A DNA stretch of 64,000 nucleotides from Spinacia oleracea (taxonomy: Eukaryota > Streptophyta > Magnoliopsida > Caryophyllales > Amaranthaceae), in NCBI RefSeq assembly GCF_020520425.1, contig NC_079491.1, forward strand, positions 34,339,449 to 34,403,448, given 5' to 3'. Position numbers and translations under genes: made by a program. Each line of letters starts with the position of its first letter. The first letter of the stretch is position 1. The notes under the pieces were generated by a model, which worked only from the letters and a program-made list of their open reading frames with translations, had not been told where the DNA came from and ran no database searches. Shown here piece by piece: positions 53,559 to 64,000 of this stretch.

Positions 53559-54079
53559 GTTAGCCCCCACTTTGACTGAGTCTTGGAGTAAGACGATGGT
53601 CAAAGTACTAGACGGAGTGCATCACACAAGCCATGGTGTATGTGACCTGTTTTGCGAGGGTCTCACGAGCCCCCGAGTGATAACATTTGACTTAAGGGTC
53701 ATCACTTGAAATGTCGACATATCCCTCACGTGTCATTGGGATTTGTCAACGGGTAGTCTAGAATACTCCCTCGCTTTGTCATTGGAAGTATCTAAAGAGG
53801 CGTAGAAACTCCCTCACTTTGTCATTGGGAGTAGCTACAGATGTTTTCGAAATCAAAGCTATAAAGTGTAATTGGGCCTGGCCAAGCCCAACCACGAGGT
53901 AAAAATGTTTTTTAAAGATTCTCATTTTCAGGGCTAGCTAAACGAGAAAACCCCCTTGTTTTTATGGGACGTATAACGAAGGAAAATCCAGCACATCGCT
54001 CTTTTTTGGAAAAAACGGAAAACCAATCCTTTTGATTTTTGGAAAAGGGAAAACCAGAAAAAGTTATCGCTGCAGCGAC

Positions 54080-54575
54080 TAAGGACCTGCGCGGTTAGTA
54101 ACGCAGACCCCGCCGGCTAAAGACGACGAGCCTTTCCGCTAAGGGTGGACACCCCGTCCAATAGAAGTGGACGAATCTGTTTTTGAAATTTGAAAATAAG
54201 GACCTACGCGGCTTGTGACGTAGACCCCGCCGGCTAAAGATGGCGAACCTGTCCGCTAAGGGTGGACACCCCGTCCGATAGAAGTGGACGAATCTATTTT
54301 TAAATTTGTTTGTGCTTTTTTGAAAATAAGGACCTACGTGGTTTGTGAAGTAGACCCCGCCGGCTGAAGATGGCGAGCCTGTTACATTTTTGTTTTTGAA
54401 GATTCTATTTTTCGAAAACTGAGGATATGCGCGGCTAGTGACGCAGACCCCGCCCGCTGAAGGTGGGCGAGCCCTGTCCGCTAAGGGTGGACGCCCCGCT
54501 CGCTGGAGGTGAGCGAACCTGAATTCGTCCTTTTTGATTTGGGATTCGCGTGGTTCGTGGCGCGATCTTGCCCGA
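54080..54575. repeat. GC-rich degenerate tandem repeat of copy II
   Basis: This is the counterpart of 48240-48560: GGACCTACGCGG-like, GTAGACCCCGCCGGCTAAAGA-like and GTCCGCTAAGGGTGGAC units recur in varying order. Expansion relative to copy I shows that the array is unstable. It has no coding capacity. Confidence 0.75.
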
Positions 54576-55190
54576 TTTAGGTGGGCAAGTCCCTATCGTG
54601 ATTTCTTTTGAGAATTTCTTTTTGTTCATTCTTGTAAGAGCGAATTCTTTCGAGGGATGCTCGGATTTAGTTGCAACCTGAATGTGGGTTGACAACATGG
54701 TTGAACGGACCATTGTCTTTGTGGTCATCTTCTTTCATGGTTTTGAGCTAGTCTTTATGGCTCAATTTTGCCATTACCTGGGTCCTTGATTAGGGGACTA
54801 TGTATAAGTATCAATGGCGACCTTTGTCTTGAGGTCGTAATCCGGTTTTATTTTTTGAGACATCCAAACACGGGACTTGTACAGCATAGTCTGGAATATT
54901 GTTTAACTTTGCATACCCTTTTTTTTTGAGATATATTTTTTCTTTCGAGCCACCAAGTACTCGTGCTTGGCGGTCAGTTCTTGTCAAAGTGGTTCTTTGG
55001 GGATATGCATTTTGTAATGTCCTTGATTGTGTTTGGGATCGTGCTCGTAAGTGCGAGCGATATTCGTAGTGGTGTGCTACTCTTGACAAAGTCGTGAGGT
55101 GCAACTTTCAGTAAGGAAATTGGCAATTTTCGAGTCAAATGGATGCGGCAGGGCCCAATAGAAGTTAGGGCCTTTTTTGAGCCTGGGTTC

Positions 55191-55250
55191 ATTTTCGGCG
55201 CCCAGGCCTGGGCATTGAAATAATTCACGCCCAGGTGGGGCGTTGAAAGT
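55191..55250. repeat. Paired GC palindrome module, locus 5
   Basis: TTTTCGGCGCCCAGGCCTGG with closing GCATTGAAA, then TTCACGCCCAGGTGGGGCGT. It lies in the internal region of copy II near its GC repeat arrays. Confidence 0.78.
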
Positions 55251-55269
55251 GTTGTTTGGGCTGGTCTTT

Positions 55270-58200
55270 TGATGACACAGTTGGCCTCTTGTTCATTCGT
55301 TTATTTCACTTGGAAGTTCTATGTATTCTCTTTTCTTTTGTTTTTTGCTTTGTTTTTAGAACGTGATGATTTTCTTGAGAAGCCGTAGCCGATTGGTGGA
55401 CTACGGTGCTTGTCGCTTTGGGGCGATTATTTTAAGGAACTGTTGCTCTTAAGGTGTACAGTTATTGCAATAGTCGGACGAGTCTATATGGCCCGAGGAA
55501 CATACCTTGAGGTGTAAGACTTTGATCGCTCTTATATATTTTTGAACGTGTTCGTGAATGTTCGATACTTAGAATGATGATATGTATGTGCGAACGAGCG
55601 TTCATGGAATGGCCGTTGTGTGCGGTCCATTAATCAGTTTGCTTGAATCATTTTTTTTTGAGCAATGACTGATTTTGAATAGTTTGCTTAGAAGCTTGAT
55701 AGGGTTCAGGCCCATTCATGAAGTGGGCTCAAACATCGTGCCCTTTCGTTTGTTCAAACATTTGCTTCGAGATTTTTTATTTTGCTATGGTTGTTTCGTA
55801 GCTTGGAGCCCCCAAGTATGCATGTTGGGATGCTTCCTTTTGGCGTACGATTTTGGTAGGTTCTTTCGAGACAGATGCCCTGGGGTTCCGCTCGTGCAGG
55901 TGCGAGCTATCCTTTTCGTGGTAGGTAATGTTTTGCTACCTTTAATCCTTAATGTAGAAGTCGTGTGGCTTGCATTTGGGCGATAAGTAGTCTTTGCCTC
56001 TTACTCTTGGTCGTGCTTGCATTAGTGCAATGTGCCTTACTTTTTTAGACTTGTACTGTGGGATGGTTGAACTTATGGTGCGACGTAGGCTTGTGTGGCC
56101 TAACAGCGTGTCTTAGAGCATTCCTCCAGGTGTTGGTATATCATTATTTATTTTTTGCATTGGAGTACTTTATCACGCCTCGTTCAGGTGTTCGAACAAG
56201 TGTAGCACCTTTTGCGTGGGTTTGCACGGCTTATTACTTCGTTCGATGCGAGGATTCATAGATGTTTATTTCTCGTTTTTATATCTGGGAAAAATTTGGC
56301 TAGCAGAAAGATTCAGCGCCCAGGCTGGGGCGTTAAAGATATCGGCGCCCAGCTCTGGGTGTTGAAAATGATTTCTGGGTATATTTTGACGGTTCTTATC
56401 CTTGATTTTTTCTTTCGCTTTTGCTTTGGAACGAGGTAGACTGTGTAACAGGCGCTTGTAGGGCGAGCGTTATGTGCAGTAGTTTGATCGGAGTTTTGGT
56501 GACTCGCGATTTTCAGTTACCCTTGTTAGTGGGGTGACTTTATATATTCTAAGTAGTGCTTAGAATTTGGGATGGGTTGTAGCCATTCTAAGGTTCGTTT
56601 TACACGATTAAGCTTAGGATTGTGCCCCTATGATGTATGTATAGCATTAGCGTCGAGAATTTGCGATAAAATCGTCATTTCGAGCATTTTTAGAGTGTTT
56701 TTCTCAAGCCCCCAATTGTAGCTACGGGATTGGCTTGGTGTTATAATGCTTGGCATACGTTTTTATAGTTTCATGGTGACATGGATCATGAACAGTTTGA
56801 ACCAGACTCGTTTAGTGCGAGGCATGTTCGGGTAGTGATTTTGCTACTTCTCTTGTAGATGTCGTATTGTGCGACATTGCCTATGGTCAAGGTAGTCACA
56901 TGTTGAAGTGTGCCTTGTCCAAAAGCTAGGTGCCTTTCTTTACCCATAATCATATTTGGAAAGCCTTTGACTTACTTGCAACATTGAGATAAACGCATAC
57001 TTAGCTTAAACCAACGACACTTTATTATGTTCGAAAAAGTCTTTTAAAAATCATTTGAAAATTATTTAAAATCCGAGTCCTACTGTGTACAATCCGAGGT
57101 GTCCTAAGTAAGTTTACTTATAGAAGGGTTCGTACATGATTACATGAATGAATCAAAATACTGTTACGATTTTTGGAATGCTGTCTAAGGATTTGCTGGA
57201 AGCCAGGGTGCAGGCGTCAAGATATACTTGTGCCCATTTGGCATATGCTTTAGGCTTTTAAGGACATCTTTTCCAGAATTGCGGGAATATAAATCGTTTT
57301 CAAATTGACTTAGATTTACTTGGTGTATGTCTGCACAAAAGGTCAAGGTATACTTAGTTCTTTCCCTAGCTCTTTCATTTCAATTTTTTAGCCCCCAGTT
57401 GCTGTTATGTCTTCCCATTAATGATGCTTTCAGATTTCGATTTTTAGATGCCCGTGTCATATGTTTGAGTAGGGTGAGCCTTGGTTAAGTGCCAAGTCCT
57501 ATTGACAATTTCTGATTTTTTTTTCCAAGGGGATTAGCAAGCATTTGAATTACCATGAACGGGTGTCCTGAGTTCGAAGGAACGATGGGGCGATGCCGTA
57601 GAACAATCTTTTCCATTGCAAAGTTACTGCCTTTACTACTTGTTGGCGATCATGACTGTGTCTAGTGGTGAAAGAAGGTCTTTAAGCGAACGACTATGTC
57701 TAGTGGTGAAAGAAGGTCTTTAAGTGAGTTAGTTCGCTTTAGGGAGGGTCAAGTCGAGTACTTTAGAGGTCATGGACGCTTGCGCTAGCCCCCATTCAAT
57801 TTAGGCAAAGCGATCTTTTGGGTCTTGGCTAAGTGCCTAGGAGTGTGAGTGCTCCTTCTGGCAAGGGTACGTGCCCTTATTATTTTTCGATGTGTGCTCA
57901 TTAATTTTGGCACCTTGATGACTTGTTTTTTTCCTTTAACTTAATTTTTTCTTTCGACTTGGGTTGCAAGTAATTAAATTTCAATAAGGGACTCTATTTC
58001 TTATTCTTGTTATTCTATAGGCTTTAATATTTTTGCAAATTGGTTGGACCGAATCATGGATTGCCTACGTATCCGCCTTAAATAGTTTTAATTTGGAATC
58101 TGGTCTTGCGTAGTTCTTAGCCTAGAAAATAGTTTCTTAGAATGCCGATTTTAAACAAGTACGTTCGAGTGGAATCGTAATGTTTGAAATAGGGTGAAAT
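55270..58200. other. Non-coding internal part of copy II
   Basis: This replaces the antisense ORF of copy I. It has moderate GC and many short frames but none longer than ~100 codons, and no domain that I recognise. It contains the palindrome locus at 56311-56370 and a ~40-bp tandem duplication (ATGTCTAGTGGTGAAAGAAGG, about 57655-57725). The last ~200 bp match copy I after its antisense ORF. Confidence 0.6.
56311..56370. repeat. Paired GC palindrome module, locus 6
   Basis: ATTCAGCGCCCAGGCTGGGG and ATCGGCGCCCAGCTCTGGGT. The sequence just before it (AATTTGGCTAGCAGAAAG) is nearly the same as that before locus 7, so these two loci derive from one duplicated segment. Confidence 0.8.
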
Positions 58201-58405
58201 AAGTGAAGTTTGTTTATCTTAATCTGTCGCTTTGCCGTAAGCCAAAAATTTGTTTTATATTTTTTTTTCGAGTACATGTATTTTTTGGTGGTAGTATATC
58301 TGAATACGTGTTACGTGTTGTACCCCTCCAAGTGTTCGTTATTTTTCCGTGCATGTGCGGATAAAATGACGAGCACTTCTGGACAAAATTTGGCAAGCAG
58401 AGAGA

Positions 58406-58463
58406 TTCAACGCCCAGGCTGGGGCGTCAAAGTTTTCGGCGCCCAGGTGTGGGCGCTGGAAAT
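58406..58463. repeat. Paired GC palindrome module, locus 7
   Basis: ATTCAACGCCCAGGCTGGGG and TTTCGGCGCCCAGGTGTGGG, preceded by AATTTGGCAAGCAGAGAG as in locus 6. Confidence 0.8.
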
Positions 58464-58648
58464 GTTTCCTGGGCGAATATTTTTTGGTGCACTAAATGCT
58501 TCTTTTCCCTTTTTAGACTAACTTTAGAGGCGTTTTGCAAAGTTTCTTTTTTACATTTTTTTTTATTTTTACGTTGAGCGTAGAATGTACTCTTCATTTG
58601 TCTCTTTTTTATTTGTGACTCGAGACGGCTTGAAAGATGGGTTGAATG

Positions 58649-60246
58649 TAGGGATGGCAATTGGGCGGTGCGGGTACGGGGGCCCCCTCCCCCGCACCCG
58701 TACCCGCCAAAAAAATTTACACCCATCACCTACCCGCCACCCGCAGCGGGTATAATTTTTTCGTCCACACCCGCCTATGCGGGTACATTCCTATAACCGT
58801 ACCCGCTCCACCACCCACGTGGATATCCACCAACCGCTTTTACCCGCCTGTACCCGCCTCCTTAATAATATAATAAAATAATAAAATAATAAAAAAAATC
58901 TTGTTTATATGACATGTTTATCAATGTTCTTAAACTAACAATAAAAGTATTTTTAGAACGTTCTTAAATACCGAAAATTAATATTTTCACCATAAATTAC
59001 TTAAAGAAATACATAAATCTCAATCAATACACACAACATTTGCTCCCATATACAATCTTGCATCATCTTCATCTTCGACATCGTCCTCAATATCATATAT
59101 ATTCACCACCTTAACGACACCACCACCTGCAAAATTGCATAAATTTATATAATTAGAGTTTACATTAGATTTTAATATATCATAAATTATTACTCTACGT
59201 CTGAAAATAATTTGCTAATGCAAATTGCCAAGTTGAAGCGCATCTCAGGGAGATCCTCAATTAAAACATCAAATAATAAAATAGCAAAACTATTGACTAT
59301 TTACCAGTTAATAATAATTTGCTAATGTAATTGCCCTTTTTTATTCTATTTCACACAACATTACTATTTACCAGTTACTACATCCATAATTTTCAATTCC
59401 AGAAGTATATTGTTCATCAGTACACAGTCCAAGCAGAGGAACAGACTGAGACTTCAAATATGCTTTTTAAAAATAGCTGAATAAAGAAAAGTCCTTCCAT
59501 ACTCCATATTCGATACCAAGTATTAAATTTCTTAGCTACTCAAGTCAAAATATAGAGAAATTTCTAAACCAAATTCTCATTATTATTCTGTTTCAAAGGA
59601 TTAAATTCGACACATAATTTCAGAATTTGAATTATTCAGTGTAATTAACAACTCCCAAAAATCACATTACTATTATAATCACCAAAAAAACGAAAGAGGA
59701 ATTCAAATTAATCGAATAGGAAGTAGATAAACGAATTGTAAATAAACGAATTATAGATAAACGAAGTGTAGATAAACGAAGTGTAAAACTGACTTTGAGG
59801 GATGAGATGCGGCTCGCCGGCTCGACTGAAGACGGAATGAGAAGGAGGCTCGACGGAAGACGGAATGAGATGGAGGCTCGCCGACGAAGAGAAGGAGGCG
59901 CCGGCTTCACTGACTAAGTTACTAGGGTTTTCAACTTTTCATCCAAATGTGCAAATGGAGTAAATGGGCTTATTTAAAATCTGGGCTAATATATTAGTAA
60001 AATTTGTAAAAAAAATTCAAAGAATGCGAGTATAAGACATGCGGGCGGGTAGGAGGCGGGGCGGGGCGGGGCAGGCGGGTATGGAGCGGGTATGACCTAA
60101 AATCCACTACCTACCCGCTACCCATGGCGGGTATGGATTTCATACCCACCACCCGCCTACTATCCGCCAAAGTTGTACCCATCCCCGCCCCAACTGGGGC
60201 GGGTGCGGTGCGGTATCCGCAAATTTTTACCCATCTGCCATCTCTA
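58649..60246. mobile_element. hAT-type non-autonomous element, 1.6 kb
   Basis: It begins TAGGGATGGCAATTGGGC and ends with the inverse of TAGAGATGGCAGATGGGT. The 8-bp duplication GTTGAATG is exact on both sides (58641-58648 and 60247-60254). The subterminal parts on both sides are dense in CCCGC/GCGGG and TACCCGC repeats. The middle has no transposase frame. It sits inside copy II of the retrotransposon, so it is younger than the assembly of that element's internal region. Confidence 0.9.
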
Positions 60247-60279
60247 GTTGAATGAGATAGGATAAGTTGTATAGGTATT

Positions 60280-60669
60280 AGTCGAGCATGAGGATTACAT
60301 CTGCTAGGACTCACAATTTACACCCTCAAGCTAGTGTCATGAGTTTACATCAATCAAGGCCAATGAGTAGTATGGGGACCGCGCAAGGGTATATCAACAG
60401 GATGTATCCACACAAGTTATATGGTCATTATGCTAATGGTGGTGTAAGAACAGGTTTTGGGCTTTGGAAATAATGGGTATGACGCACGTGTCAATGGCCG
60501 TGCGTGGTTTGCGGTTGACAACAAGTTCAAGAACGAGAGTCGAGGTAATGGTTTCTTGGGTTATGGCAATGAGAACATGGATGGGTTAAATGAGCTGAAC
60601 AAGGACCCCAGAGCGAAGGCGTCTAAGAGCATAAGGATTGGAAAGGGTAGACATCGTAGAATCTTATGA
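60280..60669 (+). pseudogene. Captured fragment of an ECT (YTH-domain) gene
   Basis: Two frames make up a stretch of about 125 residues like the low-complexity region just before the YTH domain of plant ECT proteins, the m6A readers. The first frame (60288-60473) has HQSRPMSSMGTAQGYINRMYPHKLYGHY. After a one-base shift near 60455, the second (to 60669) has GFGNNGYDARVNGRAWFAVDNKF, then RGNGFLGYGNENMDGLNELN. The latter matches the conserved RGNG-YGNEN-DGLNELNRGPR block of ECT family members. The YTH domain itself is absent. The fragment is antisense to the retrotransposon and lies a few dozen bases from the hAT insertion. It is best read as a piece of host gene carried by the element. Confidence 0.75.
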
Positions 60670-62225
60670 TTTGGATTGGTTGACTCAATTCTTTTCCTTC
60701 GTTTACTTGGGTAGATTTCGCACTTTGGGAGGTACGGGCTAAGTATTTCATGGCTCTTTTCGCTCTCCCTTTTCTTTTTCTCTTTTACTTTTTGCATGGG
60801 ATTTCTCCCCAACATAAATCCTTCAAATTTTTCATTTGGGCTAAAAGGTAGATGGTTGTGGTTTTTGAGTCACGAGGCGAGACTGAGTGAGCCTCGTTTG
60901 GTAGGCCTATAGTGGACCTTTAATTTTAGTAGGCCTAGGGTGGACCTTTTAAATTGTCTTACTTTGCAAGCGTATTTAGTCGTTTCTTAAAATGTGCAAA
61001 TAGCGTAGATTCAAAATGTTGTTTTTACCTTATTGAAATTTAACGAAAGAATTGCATCGAAAATAACTTTTTGCTTCTTTTCAGATTCCAGTTTCTGGGA
61101 TTTAATTGGAAGTTGTGATTTAGAATCGAACTTTCATTAATCTTTCTGATTATAACCCGTGTGTGAATACAAGGAGGTGGCCTAGACTCAAAATAATGAC
61201 GTGGCGTAAGCCTATAACACTTGACCAAGCGACTCTCAGACTTAGGCTAATTGGACCATAACTTTCGTTAGTTGACACTTTAGATTTTAACCCTTGGGTG
61301 TTCATTTGTCATGTGCCATTTTGCTTAATGTTGGCAAGGTAGTTAATCGGGGAGATCGAATTTTTATTTTTACAAGACTAGAATCATTAGTGCGGCTTCT
61401 CTCTCTGAGTGTGTATTGCTTTACCCCAATGGTAGCCTTATGGTATGCCGATTTGGGTATTTTCATGGTTGGTCATGTTGCATTCATGGAAAATCTTTTA
61501 GTCCGTACTTAGTAGTATTTCAAGGGGCGAGTGACTCGAGAGGACTATGATAGTCGTGACCCAATGTGATTATAAGCCTTGGGGCCATTAATTTTTCTTT
61601 GCCACTGGTATTAACACCTTAGGTTCACTTTGGGGGTTGTGCGACTATGGGGAATGATTTCCAGAATGTGACCGTTTCCATTTTGCAAATACTATAATAT
61701 ATTCTTTTATTGGTGAGAGAGAGTATTGAGGCCGTGGATTCTTAGCAAGGGATGACAATTACATATGGGTGCTTATTGATTTAAATGTTAGGAGGGGAGA
61801 CTCAATATGGTTTAACCTTTTAACTTGCAGAACGACACCAAGCATTAGGACCGATTCTATGGATAAGACAACTAAGACTTAGGATTTGGATTGTACTTTG
61901 GCATAGCCTAGTCTAGACTCGGATTTATTTGAACATTTATTTTTTCCTTGAAGACTTTATTCGAACATTATTTTTTTGAATACTTTGCCCGTGTGACATT
62001 CAAGGTCGTTTAATTAGCATGCTCGGTTTTGGTGCCGAGCATTGTCGTCGTAGGAGGCCTAACAACGACACAAAGTGTTATTTATTTTTATTTTTTTAGT
62101 CGCTTTTAGAATCGAGTGCCTTTTCATACGCCCTTGCAGCAATTTTTACGAAAAGTTTTTTTTTGCTACGTGGTTTTTTTTGCGCGGGCACCGAGGCTGC
62201 TGTGCCTGACCAAAAGGCCAGGCAG
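60670..62225. other. Non-coding internal part of copy II
   Basis: No frame longer than ~75 codons and no recognisable domain. There is a local direct repeat around 60900-60955 (GTAGGCCTA(T/G)(A/G)GTGGACCTTT). I see no gag sequence on the minus strand, where it would be expected. Confidence 0.6.
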
Positions 62226-62229
62226 CAAC

Positions 62230-62288
62230 TTCGGCGCCCAGCGTTGGGCGTGAGAAATTTTAACGCCCAGCCAGGGGCGTTGAAAATG
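62230..62288. repeat. Paired GC palindrome module, locus 8
   Basis: CTTCGGCGCCCAGCGTTGGG and TTTAACGCCCAGCCAGGGGC, closing with GTTGAAAA. It lies about 0.8 kb inside the primer-binding site of copy II. Confidence 0.78.
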
Positions 62289-63079
62289 CGTCTCTGGCTG
62301 GTTCTCGTTTTCAGTTTTCGTCTACTTTTGTTTTTGCGACTTTAATTTTGCGTGCTTGCCTTATAACGTCCTTTACGCGTTGTGCAGCGTTTGTGGGATT
62401 CGTTACGGCCATCCCGAGCGTCGCTTATTTTTGTGGCGATCGTTCGGGCTTGCGGAACACGTATGTTGATATAACTCTTTGGCCAATTGGTTCATGAATG
62501 TTTGGGAAATTTTTAAGTTCGTTGGTTTTCTAGCATTATTTGTCTAGCATTAATTGTACGCATAATCATAACATAGTCACATAGTTCGCTACACATAACT
62601 ACATTACAAACATGGATTTGAAAAATAAATATGTCACGTAGTTTATGATAGGCTGCTATGGGTAGTATTTGCGCCTGGCTTGGTACCGCTTCTATCGTAG
62701 ATCCAACACATGCCCCGGTCGAGGTAGTGTATTCAACAGACGAATTTCGCTCAAGAGGCCAACCCGCAAGTGCAAGCCAAGGGGGCATGCAGGCGAGAGG
62801 GACCTAATGAGCGAGCAATTGGGTTCGGGATAGGTGTACTACCTGCACAAGTACCAAGTGGGCAACATGCGCGGCGTATGCACCCCCCTATTGGCGAAAA
62901 AAGGTATCCTTAGTCCCAACTCCCGAGGGAGCCGAGATTCGTTATGCGGTTCTGCCCGTTCACATTAATATGCTGATTTTCAAGTCGTCCCAACTTGATG
63001 GGGAAATAAACGCGGGGTAGGATCGTTTCACCCTTCGGCTATTTTGATTACCTACAAGCACGAGTATTTCCTTCACTAT

Positions 63080-63096
63080 CCCCAGCGGAGTCGCCA
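63080..63096 (-). promoter_or_regulatory. Primer-binding site of copy II
   Basis: TGGCGACTCCGCTGGGG on the minus strand, one base inside the LTR ending CCTCACA. A TGG start complementary to a tRNA 3' CCA end is diagnostic. The sequence resembles sites reported for Tat/Ogre-type elements (tRNA-Arg), which is family knowledge and not proven here. It fixes the element's orientation. Confidence 0.8.
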
Positions 63097-63097
63097 C

Positions 63098-64000
63098 TGT
63101 GAGGGGGTCGAAAAAGCACGAGGCTAATGCATGACCTCGTCCCTCGTGGGTGTGACGATTCTTTTTTATTCAATCAAGTGTAATTGGATTTCCTGTGAGT
63201 TTACACCCAATTGACTAGTAATATAGGAGTCGCCATTCAGTTTTTAACAACAATGAGAAAAACTGACAAAACCCGATTATCGTGACATAAAGGGAGTGCA
63301 ATTATGTTTGACCACGACGGCCGTAGGTTCCCTTGTGATCCCTGGTGTGGGGATCTCTCAACATACACCCGCAAGGTAGAGATTGAGGGTTCGGGGGACT
63401 GTAACTACCGAGAGGAGTACTTCGCTCGTCGATAACTCCAGAGGCAGGATATCCTTACTAGCTCAGCATAAATAATTGAAGGGACATGCGTTAACTATTA
63501 AACTAATCTGAGTTGATTTTAGCAATATGCAACATATAATACTAGATCGATCGCGATTATCTGATTTAAATAGCATTAAGGGACCTAGCATGATAATCCA
63601 ATTTCCCAAAAATATTATATTTGTTAGGCGAGGTAGAACAATCAGATTTAGTTAGTTTAACAGTTCATAAAAAGGGCGAGGAAAGCAATTAAATCATAGA
63701 AAAGGGACACATTACGACGCACCCTTGAGAGGTGCGTCACGGTTCTCAGAAAACTAACCACTTTGACTTTGCTATTTCTCCTTTTTATTTAACGAATCTC
63801 AAATTATGGGACAGGATACGTTCTGTTCGATTTATGGATCGATTGCGACAGAACGCGTTATCAATTTCGTAGCGTGAGGCTTAGGCTTATGGGTTGGAGT
63901 AAATACTCATAATATGAATTGTATTGTGTTCCTTTCACGTCAAATTTGCGGCTGTATTTATAGGGAAGAGTTCGTGGAAAGATAGAATTGCAGAGTTCTA
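63098..64000 (-). repeat. 5' LTR of copy II, incomplete at window edge
   Basis: It matches 52044-52946 with few substitutions. The remainder lies outside the window, so the flanking target duplication cannot be checked. Confidence 0.88.

Larger units (their letters stand above)
52044..64000 (-). mobile_element. Young non-autonomous Tat/Retand-like LTR retrotransposon (copy II)
   Basis: On the minus strand: 5' LTR at 63098 onward (cut by the window edge), primer-binding site at 63096-63080, 9.5 kb internal region, purine tract near 53573-53559, and 3' LTR at 53558-52044. The two LTRs differ at only a few positions in the part seen, suggesting recent insertion. The internal region has no gag, protease, reverse transcriptase or integrase frame on either strand, so it must depend on a partner. 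It contains a hAT-type insertion (58649-60246), an ECT gene fragment (60280-60669), GC repeat arrays and five of the eight palindrome loci (including the one in its 3' LTR). It is inserted into copy I. Confidence 0.85.

Noticed and set aside
63080-63097. Reading the retrotransposon on the plus strand, with GTTAGCCCCC after the left LTR as primer site
   Set aside because: A site starting TGG and resembling a tRNA complement occurs only on the minus strand at 63096-63080, and the other end gives a purine tract on the same strand.

Overview
The window is nuclear DNA of a flowering plant, with intron-containing genes in a dense transposable-element background. A eudicot, and probably a member of Caryophyllales, is my inference. 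It rests on an LTR retrotransposon family with a Tat/Retand-like layout and an antisense extra ORF, and on the general character of the repeats. No database search was possible.

Only two ordinary host genes are clear. At 13439-13648 (+) is a 69-aa DEVIL/ROTUNDIFOLIA-like signalling peptide. Convergent to it is a complete nine-exon CDC48/p97 AAA-ATPase gene (14956-24980, -, 804 aa) with a 5.4-kb third intron full of small MITEs. Left of these lie a possible solo LTR (1888-3817), an L1-type LINE with intact ORF2, broken ORF1 and clear target-site duplication (5103-10078, -), a MITE and a 1.5-kb Mutator-like non-autonomous element (11424-12921).

From 25650 to 36247 is a PIF/Harbinger element (TSD TTA) whose Myb-like ORF and transposase are both frameshifted. 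Nested in it is a 6.24-kb mariner-like element (25859-32095, TSD TA, 27-bp TIRs with one mismatch). This mariner has an intact 548-codon DD39D transposase. It also carries about 4 kb of unusual cargo: a convergent two-exon gene with its own plant-like promoter, encoding an unrecognised 155-aa protein, and, between the two genes, seven miRNA-precursor-like hairpins in four sequence families. This is the most novel item in the window.

From 36.2 to 47.5 kb is a mosaic of MITEs, fold-back elements, two solo LTRs with exact 5-bp TSDs, a decayed Copia gag, a SINE-like sequence and a transposon fragment rich in TGGTAC motifs. From 47.5 kb to the end lie two nested copies of one LTR retrotransposon family on the minus strand. 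The first is truncated and keeps a decayed antisense ORF of plant-mobile-domain type. The second is young by LTR similarity, lacks gag-pol, and contains a hAT-type insertion beside a captured fragment of a YTH-domain (ECT) gene. Paired GC-rich palindromic modules recur at eight places through this family.
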